The notes below the pieces were generated by a model. That model saw only the letters and a list, made by a program, of their open reading frames with translations, searched no databases and was not told the origin of the DNA. The translations under genes were made by a program, and so were the position numbers. From positions 1 through 54,103 of the forward strand of contig CAIRSA010000429.1 in NCBI GenBank assembly GCA_903881085.1: 54,103 nt of DNA. The letters run 5' to 3'. Below, one piece after another: positions 41,882 through 51,454 of this stretch (within the stretch, counting starts at the first letter, position 1; each line of letters starts with the position of its first letter). The stretch is from an uncultured Acidobacteriia bacterium. Lineage in GTDB: Bacteria > Acidobacteriota > Terriglobia > Bryobacterales > Bryobacteraceae.

Positions 41882-44739
41882 GCCGCTACCTCTGGCAATA
41901 GGATGTAGATGCCGAGCAGGTCCATTGGAAGGACCGGGTAGACGACCTGGAAACGCTGCTTGTCCATGAGGGCGCTGAAGCGTTCATGGGCGGCTACGAG
42001 TCGCTTGGATTGCTCTTCTGCGATGACTTCGAATTGCGGGGCAAGCGAGTCCATCAGACGGAGTTCGTTACCGAGGAAGTTGGCGCGGGCCTGAGGGGAG
42101 AGGTCGCTGGAGGCGCGGGCCTCGGTGAGCAGGGCTTTGGCTTCAGCATGATTGAGGAATTCACGTTGTTCGGGCACGCCGCGATAACCCCACAGGAGCA
42201 TTTCTTCGGCTACTATCTGGTGTTTGCCGTTGTTTTGTTCGATTACGTTTCGGCAGCGGAAAAGCAGCAGGGTGGTCTTGCTGGAGACGTGGCGTGTGCG
42301 GATGACGGCGGTGCGGGCGGCGCGTTTGTCCTGGCAAGCGAGGGTATTGGCCATGACGAACTGGCAGAGCTGTTCGACAAAGCGGTTGTTACGGCCCAGG
42401 TAGTGGTAGCCTTCCGGAGTTGGGGATTCAAAGCTGATTTTGATGAGCTTGGCTCCAGTTGTCTGAGCAGCGGGCAGTAGATCCACCAGTTGGGGCGGTA
42501 GGTTCCCCGGCACGATACCGAAGCCTCCCTTTTCCTTTGTGATCTGCACTCCGAGAACATTGGAGAGAGTGGAGGTGACAAAGTCTTGCACGGCTTTGGG
42601 ATCGCCGATGGCTTCATCGACCGCGCGGAGGTCTTCTTCGATTTCCTGCGCTTTGATGGCGTGCTGGGCGAAGATGCTACGGGAGGCGGTTTCGCGTTTG
42701 GCTGCTTCATCCACCTTGCGGGTTACTTTAGCTTTGGCTTCAGCCGCCTCGCTGAATTCGGTGAAGTCAAAGAGCAGTTGCTGTTTCTCGTCGCGCCTTT
42801 TTTCAATGCGGCGGTCAGGATTGAGGAGCAGGGCTTGGGTTATTGTATCGATGATGCTCTGCGAATCCTCAGGGAACGGGACGTTGATGCCGGTGGCGCG
42901 TTTGATCTCGCGCACTTTGCGGAGGAGTACGTCGAGCACGATTCCATCAATAGGATTATCGGCTCCGTAGAGCAGACAGGCCTTCACTTCGGGGGCTTTC
43001 TGGCCGAAGCGATCAACGCGGCCTTCACGCTGTTCGAGCCGGTTGGGATTCCAGGGAAGGTCGTAGTGGAGAACGGCGGTGAAGCTGTCCTGAAGGTTTA
43101 TCCCTTCACTGAGGCAATCAGTGGCGATGAGGACGCGGGGTTTGTCGCCGGCCATCTGCTGAATGCGTTCGCGGCGGATGTCGTCTGGATCTTCACTGGT
43201 GACGACCTGGAGATCGAGCTTGGGATACTTTTTGCGTAATGCCGGCCCGAGGTGCTCTCCAAGATAGTTGGCGGTTTCGATGAAGCGGCAGAAAACTACG
43301 GTATTGAATTTCTTTTCGAGCCATTCTTCGAGGACGATGGCGGCGGCGTAGAGTTTGCCGTCGTACTGGATATTTCCCAGTTTTTCGAGGCGTTCGGCGA
43401 AAGTTCTCAATTGACGGCGCTGGTGTTCGGACCAGTCATTTTGTTCGAGGACCTGCGTGGGGGCGCTGTCGCCCTCGTAGCCGTAATCGAGATCCCGGAC
43501 GGGGTTTTCGGCATCAGGGTCTTCACTTGTTTCGGGCAAACGGTCCAATCGAGTGTTGAGCATTTTCACCCCGGCTTCGGGGCTGGACATAACTCCGCGG
43601 AGGAGGGCAAGGGCGGTCCAGTATTGGACGCGTTTCTTCCGCTTGCCATTGGGATCGGGGACGACCAACTTACGGGCGAAGTCGAGGATGTCGTGGAAGA
43701 ATGCGTCGTATTCAGGCGATAGGTCGTAGGGCCATTCAAACGGATCTCGGACTGGAAACGGGGTATCTTCGTCCATCCACTTTGCGACGTCGGCACGCTT
43801 GCGCTGGATGAAGTGGCGAGCAAGTTCGCGACGCTGCTGTTGGGATGCGCCGGGGAGATCGAGCGGCTCGAATTCGGATTTCAAGAGGCCAAGCAAAGAT
43901 TGGAACTCTTCAGGCTTGCCGCTGTGCGGAGTCGCGGTGAGCATGACGAGGTGCTGATCAGGTTTGGCGGCTATCCGGCTGACAAGATGGTAACGCTGTT
44001 GTTGAGCGGCGGAGGCTCCGGCAGGGCGTGCGCAGGTGTGGGTTTCATCGACGATGACGAGTTCGGGGCACTGTTCAATGAAGACGTTGCGGCGGACGTC
44101 GGACTTGATGAAATCGATGCTGATGATCTGGAACGGATAGTAGTCGTAGACGCTGGCATCGCCTTGAATCTGGCGGTCGAGACGGGCCTGGGTGTTGGAG
44201 CGGATGATTACGGCTTCTATGTCGAGTTTAGAGCGGATTTCTTCCTGCCACTGTTCGCAGAGGTGCGGCAGGCAGACGACGGCGAAGCGTTTGATAGTGC
44301 GGCGTTCAAGAAGTTCACGAACGATCAATAAGGCTTCGATTGTCTTGCCAACGCCGACGTCATCGGCAATGAGCAGACGCACGGTTTCTTGGCGGAGGGC
44401 CATGATGAGGGGGACGATCTGGTAAGCGCGTGGACGGAACGAAAGTTTGGCGAGTGCGCGGAAAGGGCCGGCTCCATTACGAAAGGCGAGGCGGGCGGAA
44501 TCGTAGAGCAGGCGGGCGGTGGCAATGTCACCAAGGTCGGCGCTGGTGGGTGGGGCGAAGCGGGCATCGACTGGGCGGTCGGCATTGATTTCGAGCGGGA
44601 GGTAAATGCCGGTGGTCTCCTCATCGGAGCCGCCAAGGGGCTTGACGATGAGGAGGTTTTCAGGATCGTCAGAAGGCAAGACCACCCATTCACGGCCGCG
44701 CAGGGAGACCAGTTTGCCAGGTTGCAGTTGAGCTGTCAT
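41878..44739 (-). CDS. SNF2-type helicase, DrmD-like
   Basis: A 953-aa SF2 translocase. The N-terminus is a short beta domain (PGKLVSLRGREWVVLPSDDP). RecA1: YQIVPLIMALRQETVRLLIA, Walker A DDVGVGKT (GVGKT 129-133), motif II VDETHTC (DETH 231-234, a variant of DEAH), motif III LTATPHSG. RecA2: VVFCRFIETANYLGEHL, TDCLSEGINLQ and PWNPNRLEQREGRVDRFGQK. A long helical C-terminal region follows. The layout fits the SNF2-like helicase DrmD that accompanies the adenine methyltransferase in class 1 DISARM (inference). ATGA overlaps at both ends show strict coupling with its neighbours. Confidence 0.9.
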   Translation of the reverse strand: MTAQLQPGKLVSLRGREWVVLPSDDPENLLIVKPLGGSDEETTGIYLPLEINADRPVDARFAPPTSADLGDIATARLLYDSARLAFRNGAGPFRALAKLSFRPRAYQIVPLIMALRQETVRLLIADDVGVGKTIEALLIVRELLERRTIKRFAVVCLPHLCEQWQEEIRSKLDIEAVIIRSNTQARLDRQIQGDASVYDYYPFQIISIDFIKSDVRRNVFIEQCPELVIVDETHTCARPAGASAAQQQRYHLVSRIAAKPDQHLVMLTATPHSGKPEEFQSLLGLLKSEFEPLDLPGASQQQRRELARHFIQRKRADVAKWMDEDTPFPVRDPFEWPYDLSPEYDAFFHDILDFARKLVVPDPNGKRKKRVQYWTALALLRGVMSSPEAGVKMLNTRLDRLPETSEDPDAENPVRDLDYGYEGDSAPTQVLEQNDWSEHQRRQLRTFAERLEKLGNIQYDGKLYAAAIVLEEWLEKKFNTVVFCRFIETANYLGEHLGPALRKKYPKLDLQVVTSEDPDDIRRERIQQMAGDKPRVLIATDCLSEGINLQDSFTAVLHYDLPWNPNRLEQREGRVDRFGQKAPEVKACLLYGADNPIDGIVLDVLLRKVREIKRATGINVPFPEDSQSIIDTITQALLLNPDRRIEKRRDEKQQLLFDFTEFSEAAEAKAKVTRKVDEAAKRETASRSIFAQHAIKAQEIEEDLRAVDEAIGDPKAVQDFVTSTLSNVLGVQITKEKGGFGIVPGNLPPQLVDLLPAAQTTGAKLIKISFESPTPEGYHYLGRNNRFVEQLCQFVMANTLACQDKRAARTAVIRTRHVSSKTTLLLFRCRNVIEQNNGKHQIVAEEMLLWGYRGVPEQREFLNHAEAKALLTEARASSDLSPQARANFLGNELRLMDSLAPQFEVIAEEQSKRLVAAHERFSALMDKQRFQVVYPVLPMDLLGIYILLPEVAA

Positions 44740-47700
44740 TTCACTTTCCGGAAGATATCAGAGCGTTGGGCGACTCTGGCGGCGAGGTTTTCGAGGTAGT
44801 GCCAGGTCCAGACTTCGTCGCCACGGGAGATGATGAGTTGTCGCTGGGTTTCATCTCTTAATTTTGTAGCTTCTTCATCGTGCGGTGAGCCATCGCAAAA
44901 GACCCAGAAGCGTGGGTGGTAATAGAAGTCGGGCTGACAGTAAATGCCATCGACTCGTTTCTGTGCTTCGTCAGGAAGGCGGAGGCCGTTCTGGTGGAGG
45001 TAGGTGATGAAGGCACGCTCTGTGGAAGAGGTGGGGTCCAACTGGTCCATCATGGACTGGTAGAGATGGTCGTAGTCGCGGAAGGAGGCGTTGGTTTGGA
45101 TTTCGATATCACAGATGGCCAGCTTATTGAGAGCGTCCTGGATTAGGTGGCGGTCTATGGATTTGTGGTCGCGCTGGTTGTAGTAGGTGAGGAGATCATC
45201 GTAGGACGCGGGAGCGTGGTATTCGGGATCGTCGAAGCGGCAGATCTGCGTGGCGGCTTCGATCACCTTGTGAAATATTTGGGTGTCTTCGACGAACTGG
45301 GAGAGTATGCCGAGACTCCCTTCGGCGGCTTCATAAATGAGGATATTGGGGTGTTCGGGGTCACCCATGGAGACGACGCCAATTTCGTTGGGTTCCACCT
45401 GAAATACGGATTCGATGGCGCGCTTGAGGGCGTGTTGGAGCGTGATGACACCTTGCGGCTTGAGTCCGAGTGCAGCGATCGGTTCGATGTAAAGGGCATC
45501 GGCAACGTTTGAAGTGAAGAGCTTGACGAGGCGGAAATCTTCGTTGACTTTGTCGTCAGGCCCAGGCATGGATGAGCGCCAATCGCCGGAGGTGAGTCCG
45601 AGGGGAAAGCCTTCAGCGCGTTGGGATCGCCACTTGGAATTGACGTGATACAGACGGGCGGCAGAGATGTAGCGCAGATTGAGGAGGCGGGTTTCGCTGG
45701 AGCGGGCAGAGGCTTTGCAAATGCCGTCGAGATAGCCGCCATCTACTGCGAAGTAGGTCGAGATATCGTAGCCGCTGGAAATGCGCTCTTCCTCTTCGCA
45801 GGAGATGCGATCCACTTCCTCGGCGCGGGATTCCGACATTTCCAGGAGGTCGTGAATGTATTGCTTGTTGGCGTTGTCGCCGAGGTTGACCCCGGAGAAG
45901 GGGCAGATTTCCAGGTCTTTTTGCTCGCCGGTGAGAAAGTAACCGGCCTTAGTGCTGATTTTGGCTTCTGTAAGCGAAGCCTGGGCATCCTGCACTATAA
46001 GTTGCGAGACACGGAACTTGCTGCCGTTGTAATAGATGAGATTGCGCGGACCGAATTCGCGGAGAGCGAGTGTGCGCGGCCGGGAGACGAATTCGCCAGA
46101 GGTGTCGGTGGAGGGGAGGAAGACACGGAGAGGAAGTCGAGTGAAGTTGTAGCCGGGGAGGAATCCTTCTGAAGCGAGGTAGCGGTATGGATAGAATTCT
46201 GAGCGTTCGGTGCCGCCGAAGAAAGCGATCTCGTTCCGCAGTAGGTTCAACTGGCGATTGGCTTGATCCTGGTGGCGCTTGTGTTTCTTGTATTCATCGC
46301 TGCCGACAGTGAGGAGGCCGCTTTCAATGGGTTGCGTGGCGCGGGAGAGTAGCGTGCGGGCTGAGCGGTAGAGGTTTCGCCAGCGATGCATGGATTTATC
46401 GAGGTTATCGGCGAGTTGTCCCAGGTTTTGCTCTACCCAAACATTTGAATACCAAGGAGCGCGGGATTCAAGGTCGGAATGAAAGTCGTGAATAACACGG
46501 GTGAAGCACGCCTTAATCTGGGAGAAAGTTGCAGGTGGGATTTTGAGCCCATCGCGCACGCCGGGAGAAAGCGGCATTGCGGCGTTGTCATCTACCAGCA
46601 GGCGCATGAGGGAAGGTTGGGCACCGTTTTGCGGTTCGAGGCCGGGGAGCCCGATTTCACTGATGGCGAGGGCATTGAGGTGAGTGAGCAGCAGTTCTCG
46701 ATTGCACAGGTCGAGGCGGGGCGATTGGACCGCACCGGCAACCAATTCGGCCTGATTGTGGAAGTAGTGACGGTCATGTGGAGAAAAACTTGAACAGTAA
46801 GTAAAGATGAGCGCACCCTGGCCGCTGCGGCCGGCGCGTCCTGAACGTTGAGCGTAGTTGGACGGATTGGGAGGGGCGTTGCGCATGTGCACAACTGCGA
46901 GGCCACCGATATCGATGCCGAGTTCCATGGTGGGGGAGCAGAAGAGGGCACTTATGGATTTGCTCTGGATTTTGGCGTGGTCGGGCTGGGTCTTATGTTC
47001 GTCGAGGAACCAATCGGCACGAAAGCGATCTTCGCGGTCGGCGCGGTCGTCGTTCTTGACGTACCCGGTGTGATCTTCGGCGCGTAGGCGTTTGGAGGGC
47101 GCGAAACCGCAGTACATTTCGCGAAAGAATTCATTCGGACGTGGCGTTTGCTGTTTGTAGGCGCGGCGCTTGACGGGGTCGGCCTTTACCGATTCGCCGT
47201 CGCCGAGGCGCCAGAGTATTTTGTCGATACGCAAGCGGAAGACTGGGACATCTTCGTTCTTTTCGCTGCGGGCTTTTAGCTCCACAAGGTAGTCCTCGTT
47301 TTTCAGCTTGCCCATTAGTTTGAGAATGAATTCCCTATAGTGGTCTCCTTTCAGGTCGTCGAGATTGAGGCCACGTTGCTTGGCGAAGTCCTTGAGGTAT
47401 TTGCCAAGTCCGCTGGCCGGGCCGAGGCTTTTCGAGATCATCCGTGAGGATTTGTGGAGCGGATCAAAACGGATGACAGTAGGTTCACGGAGATCTTCTT
47501 TGCGATCCAGTGTCCAGGGAGCTTTCAGCCGTTCGCGAATTAGTTTTTCATTCTCCTTGACGCGGGATGGGGTGAGGAAGTTTTCGCTGTGAAGCGCGTA
47601 CTCGAGACGGAAGAAATCGAGAATGTTCTCAATCAGGTCGCGGCGTTCGACGTTTGAGAGATCGCGCAGCATTGGAACGTCAGCCCATATCGCAGGGTGG

Positions 47701-49928
47701 CTGGCAAATTCCTCGATGTATTGGTATTCCACGCGGAGGAGGCCGCATTGTTCTAGGTTTGGGAGAACGATGCGCCAACCGCGACGGAGGTCGGCGGCGG
47801 CCCTGTAGAAAAGAAATGTCTGAAGGGCCTGCTCGAAATCACGGCGGACGGGTGCAAGCAGCGGCTCGGATTCTCGGTTCGCGAAGTCCAGGAACGAGAG
47901 TTCCAGAGACTTGAAAACCGCCTCGCCTATTGTGGCGTAGGTCAGTATTTGGTCTGGCGCGTTCTTGAGCGCCTTGTAGATGGCGGACCGAAGCTGCACG
48001 ACTTGGGCAAAGTCGTTGAAGTGACCGGCTTGGAGGGCAGCATCCTGTACATTGTCTGTGAAGCTGAGAACCTTTTGGTCCTTGGGCGGATAGCCCGCCA
48101 TTTGGAGACGATTGAGGATGGAGAAAGCGGTAATGGTGGTGGATGTGCTTCGGCCTTCGTTGCCGAGGGTGGTGAGTTTTGTTCCTTCGCTGCTCTTTGG
48201 GTCAAATATCACGCCGCCAGTCGGATCAAAGAGAAGCGGTGCCGTCATAAACCAGCCCCATAGGTTTAGACCTGCCTTCGGTGTTTCGGAATACGTCCCT
48301 AATTCGTTGAACCAGATCTTGCGAGGCATTCGCGGCGCTACTTTTGACTCGGGCGCAATGGGCTTATTCTTGGGCCGGCGGAGCCAGGCTTCGGGGAGAT
48401 CCTGAAGATCGGTGTCGGGATCCCAGGCTGCTTCGCCGACAATCAGGTAGCCGTCTTTCTTCTGGTCATTGCCATCTTCCTCGTTTGAGCTGGCACGGAA
48501 TTCGCGCGGCTCGATAGTACCGTCCGCAAGTGAGACGCATAGGAAGGGGTGGCCCGTTGTGCGGCTGAAGACGTTCGGGTAGATGCGTTTCTTGTTTTCG
48601 TCATCTCGCTTGTATATGCCCGGTTCGAGCGTGATGAAGCGCTTGGCTTCGTCCTGGTCGAGGGTGGTGTAGACAGAGCCGGTTTGTGCGATGAACTGAT
48701 GGAGTTTGAAGGGGAGGATAGTGTAACGAGATCCCCTCGCCATGAGCGTTTCGTTTACAGAGCTGATCCAAAGCAACAAGTTGGCAAGGGTGTCTTTGCA
48801 GGCCGGACGCGGTCGGCCGGAAGCTTCAGCCAACGCTTCTACGACTTCGCTGGTTCTGAGCGGCTTGCGGCGGACGGGTTGGCCGTCCTTTTCTTCGAGT
48901 GCAATGCCGTTTTCTAGCCAGATGGCTATGGGGTGGGCTCGGAGTTCGGCTTCGGAGGCGGATGGATCGATGCCGACTGCGATCGCCGCGGCGAGAGCTT
49001 GACCGGATGGCAGTAGGCCAGAATTGCTTAGGGATCGAGTCAGCTTCTCATTCACAATTTGCTCGGAGGTAAAGTGCTTTCCGAACATCGTAGAAGCCAC
49101 CTTAGCGACTTCTTCCCTCTGTGCTTCGAGAGTACCGCCAGAAACCATGGTCGCGGACGTGCCAATGCAAGTGATATCGTGCTGGCACTGCGCGCGAATC
49201 CGGCGGATGAGCATAGCGACATCGGTTCCCTGGCGCCCGCGGTAGGTATGGAGTTCGTCAAATACTAGGAATCGGAGATTGCTGTAAATGGCGTCGCGAA
49301 TTTTGCGTTCCTGCAGGCGGGTCAGCAGGAGTTCCAGCATCATGTAGTTGGTGAGCAGGATTTGAGGCGGGTCCTTCTGCATATCGGCGCGAGGGCCGCT
49401 CTTTTCCTGCCCTGTGTATTGGCCAACCGTAATTGGAAACAGTCGACCGGTAGCGTCCTCGTAATTCTTTGAGTAGAAATTGAACTCATTGGTCTGTGAA
49501 TTGATCAGGGCATTCATCGGGTAGACGATGACTGCCACTACGCCTTCGTTTTTGGGTTCAGTCAGCAGCCGATGAAATATGGAACCGATGTAGGTGAGAG
49601 ACTTGCCCGAACCTGTGCCAGACGTGACAATGAAGTCTTTGCCCGCTGCACCCAGCCGGATGGCTTCGCGTTGGTGGCGATAGAGTGTATAGCCCTTGAA
49701 GATATCCGGCATGGCGTGGTGGAACTCGCCGGATTGCGCGAAGTCTCTTACGCTGCCGGCTTGTTCATAGGCCGGATTGAATTGGAGGAGCGGATCCGGC
49801 CAGAGCTTACCTTGTGAGAGATCCGACTGAACCTTCTTTTCGATGGCGAGATCGGAGATGTTGATAAAGCTTCGGATGTAGCTGGCATAGTCGGCAATTA
49901 TCTTTTCGTGGGTGTCGAAGACGTTCAT
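44736..49928 (-). CDS. DEAD-like helicase with DUF1998-like region and nuclease-like C-terminus
   Basis: A 1730-aa protein, first gene of the defence operon. Walker A is VTSGTGSGKS (104-110), then LLTNYMMLELLL, motif II VFDELHTYRG (DELH 224-227), SATMVSGG, SPTMELGIDIGG (about 998) and YAQRSGRAGRSGQG (about 1026). Around residues 1490-1555 ALKRAIESVFQVEPNEIGVV and EAAEGSLGILSQFVED match the DUF1998/DrmB-like region. The last 90 residues (YCQPDFYYHPRFWVFCDGS, later LIISRGDEVWTWHYL) look like a Vsr/PD-(D/E)XK-type fold. DISARM encodes DrmA helicase, DrmB DUF1998 and DrmC nuclease as separate proteins; here all three functions may be fused (inference). Confidence 0.88.
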   Translation of the reverse strand: MNVFDTHEKIIADYASYIRSFINISDLAIEKKVQSDLSQGKLWPDPLLQFNPAYEQAGSVRDFAQSGEFHHAMPDIFKGYTLYRHQREAIRLGAAGKDFIVTSGTGSGKSLTYIGSIFHRLLTEPKNEGVVAVIVYPMNALINSQTNEFNFYSKNYEDATGRLFPITVGQYTGQEKSGPRADMQKDPPQILLTNYMMLELLLTRLQERKIRDAIYSNLRFLVFDELHTYRGRQGTDVAMLIRRIRAQCQHDITCIGTSATMVSGGTLEAQREEVAKVASTMFGKHFTSEQIVNEKLTRSLSNSGLLPSGQALAAAIAVGIDPSASEAELRAHPIAIWLENGIALEEKDGQPVRRKPLRTSEVVEALAEASGRPRPACKDTLANLLLWISSVNETLMARGSRYTILPFKLHQFIAQTGSVYTTLDQDEAKRFITLEPGIYKRDDENKKRIYPNVFSRTTGHPFLCVSLADGTIEPREFRASSNEEDGNDQKKDGYLIVGEAAWDPDTDLQDLPEAWLRRPKNKPIAPESKVAPRMPRKIWFNELGTYSETPKAGLNLWGWFMTAPLLFDPTGGVIFDPKSSEGTKLTTLGNEGRSTSTTITAFSILNRLQMAGYPPKDQKVLSFTDNVQDAALQAGHFNDFAQVVQLRSAIYKALKNAPDQILTYATIGEAVFKSLELSFLDFANRESEPLLAPVRRDFEQALQTFLFYRAAADLRRGWRIVLPNLEQCGLLRVEYQYIEEFASHPAIWADVPMLRDLSNVERRDLIENILDFFRLEYALHSENFLTPSRVKENEKLIRERLKAPWTLDRKEDLREPTVIRFDPLHKSSRMISKSLGPASGLGKYLKDFAKQRGLNLDDLKGDHYREFILKLMGKLKNEDYLVELKARSEKNEDVPVFRLRIDKILWRLGDGESVKADPVKRRAYKQQTPRPNEFFREMYCGFAPSKRLRAEDHTGYVKNDDRADREDRFRADWFLDEHKTQPDHAKIQSKSISALFCSPTMELGIDIGGLAVVHMRNAPPNPSNYAQRSGRAGRSGQGALIFTYCSSFSPHDRHYFHNQAELVAGAVQSPRLDLCNRELLLTHLNALAISEIGLPGLEPQNGAQPSLMRLLVDDNAAMPLSPGVRDGLKIPPATFSQIKACFTRVIHDFHSDLESRAPWYSNVWVEQNLGQLADNLDKSMHRWRNLYRSARTLLSRATQPIESGLLTVGSDEYKKHKRHQDQANRQLNLLRNEIAFFGGTERSEFYPYRYLASEGFLPGYNFTRLPLRVFLPSTDTSGEFVSRPRTLALREFGPRNLIYYNGSKFRVSQLIVQDAQASLTEAKISTKAGYFLTGEQKDLEICPFSGVNLGDNANKQYIHDLLEMSESRAEEVDRISCEEEERISSGYDISTYFAVDGGYLDGICKASARSSETRLLNLRYISAARLYHVNSKWRSQRAEGFPLGLTSGDWRSSMPGPDDKVNEDFRLVKLFTSNVADALYIEPIAALGLKPQGVITLQHALKRAIESVFQVEPNEIGVVSMGDPEHPNILIYEAAEGSLGILSQFVEDTQIFHKVIEAATQICRFDDPEYHAPASYDDLLTYYNQRDHKSIDRHLIQDALNKLAICDIEIQTNASFRDYDHLYQSMMDQLDPTSSTERAFITYLHQNGLRLPDEAQKRVDGIYCQPDFYYHPRFWVFCDGSPHDEEATKLRDETQRQLIISRGDEVWTWHYLENLAARVAQRSDIFRKVK

Positions 49929-50269
49929 GCTTATTCAATGCCTTTGGGAAGACGATAACGCCGGAAATTACTGAATTGAAAGGCTAAGCCAAAATCATAT
50001 CATTTTCGATCAAGCGGGAAGTAATGCTAAAAGACCTCACGCTCGAGATCGCATCAACTATTGGCAATCCAAGACTCTTGCGCTAGACAAGAACTAGTTC
50101 CATTCAATTTCACTGACTTGGGCCGAAAAAGAAAGATCGGCCAGTCTTCGCTTTATCTTCGCCATGATAGTATAGAAATCGTTGTTGTACTCCAGGCCAC
50201 CCGCTGACGTTGCTTCGACGGGGCTCGACCTGCCGCAACAGACCACATAACTTAGTGAGGTGTCTGAAG
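49929..50269. promoter_or_regulatory. Divergent intergenic region of the defence operon and rightward cascade
   Basis: This 341-bp gap has no supported gene. On the minus strand TATGAT (about 49998-50003) is a reasonable -10 for the defence operon, without a clear -35. On the plus strand GGCCG/CGGCC flanks an A-rich loop (about 50119-50140), with TAGTATAG near 50168 as a weak -10. GAGG (about 50255) lies some 10 bases before the ATG at 50270 and decides that start. Both promoters remain guesses. Confidence 0.35.
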
Positions 50270-51454
50270 ATGGCCAGATTCAACCTGAAAAGCTTTGCGC
50301 AGCCGGACCTCCTGAAGAAGATCCAACCTGCGAATTTGATTCCTTTGCTCGAACCCTTCCGGCCGTTCCTGGAAATGAAGGGCTTCCCCCTTCCATCCAA
50401 CGCAGATCAGGAAATCGACGCCACCGCTCTCGGAGGCATCCTCGCCCAGCCGGACGAAGAGATGCCGGGAGACTTGGTCGAGGCACTGCATTTGATTGGC
50501 AGCATTGGCTCGGACGAGCACTTTGATGAATTGCTGGATATGGCGGCGGCCCACGAGATCGAAACAGACGGTGAAGTCACGGCGCTGGATCTCGCCACCC
50601 AGATCTGGCTCAAGAACCCCGAAGCTCTGGAAAGGAAGGCACACGAGGAGTTTTTCCAAAAGCGAAAGTCCTTCGAGAGCTTCCGTGCGACCGACCCTAT
50701 AGTGGTCATCGCCATCGCCGACTTGCCGGTGGACTTGACAGCGTTGGAGGAGTCGCTAAACGGCTACTTCCTGTCGAAGAAGCGCGGCGTTGGGTGCCGC
50801 GTTACCCGAAAGGACTCTGCCAGTGAGGTCCGGTTCCTCATCGAGCATGGCCAGCCGTGTAAGCGCGAGCCTAGCCGAAAGGGGACCAGATCGACCTCAA
50901 CATTCTTCCGCCCGGAGAAGACGGACGCAGTGATCTACGACCTTGTCCACAACGAACTCCGCATCAATGCGCCGGCGTTCGCGGACGTGCGCGAGTACCT
51001 CAAGCTTATTAGCCGTCATATTTTCGGAGGGGAAGCCAAGTTCGTGTTCGGCGAGAAGTACACACTCGAACCGCTCAAGGCGGATGGCCGCGCGGCCCTG
51101 AATTGCCGCGACATCCCCGGAATGGATTCGGTAAGTCTTTGGGAGGTCGAATACTCGTGGGCCGGCGCCTTTGAGCACATAGAGACTCACCGCGCCAAAG
51201 GCGTGTTTCATGCGCTTGCGCTGATCCGGCGGGACATCGAAACGGAACCGCAGATCCGCAAGGCCGTCTTCAAGATCAAACTCGCAGGCGAGAAGCGACC
51301 GCGCACCGTCACAATCAAAGCTGGCAACAAATCTGGCTATAGCCGTGGCGAAGAGGCAATGATGATTGAGGACTGGCTGCGCGCTCGCGGGTTCGTCCTC
51401 ACAGAGGAGACCATCCACTATGCGCAAGCTCACGCGGCTTTGGCAGGGGCTTGA
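50270..51454 (+). CDS. Unknown protein, first gene of the rightward cascade
   Basis: A 394-aa protein I do not recognise. It begins ARFNLKSFAQPDLLKKIQPA, and residues 1-140 look helical, with an acidic stretch around ILAQPDEEMPGDLVEALHL; the centre (about 190-240) is basic and the C-terminal half is alpha/beta (RHIFGGEAKFVFGEKYTLEP, FKIKLAGEKRPRTVTIKAGN). It has no signal peptide, membrane segment or Cys cluster. The ATG at 50270 is used for its GAGG ribosome-binding site; the ORF extends 20 codons upstream. It overlaps the next gene by 35 bp. It could belong to the mobile element or be an accessory of the divergent defence operon. Confidence 0.7.
   Translation: MARFNLKSFAQPDLLKKIQPANLIPLLEPFRPFLEMKGFPLPSNADQEIDATALGGILAQPDEEMPGDLVEALHLIGSIGSDEHFDELLDMAAAHEIETDGEVTALDLATQIWLKNPEALERKAHEEFFQKRKSFESFRATDPIVVIAIADLPVDLTALEESLNGYFLSKKRGVGCRVTRKDSASEVRFLIEHGQPCKREPSRKGTRSTSTFFRPEKTDAVIYDLVHNELRINAPAFADVREYLKLISRHIFGGEAKFVFGEKYTLEPLKADGRAALNCRDIPGMDSVSLWEVEYSWAGAFEHIETHRAKGVFHALALIRRDIETEPQIRKAVFKIKLAGEKRPRTVTIKAGNKSGYSRGEEAMMIEDWLRARGFVLTEETIHYAQAHAALAGA

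Noticed and set aside
28893..49928. BREX or Dnd/Dpd system
   Set aside because: No PglZ phosphatase, Lon-like BrxL, BrxC ATPase, DndA-E or DpdA-type gene is present; only a PglX-like methyltransferase occurs.
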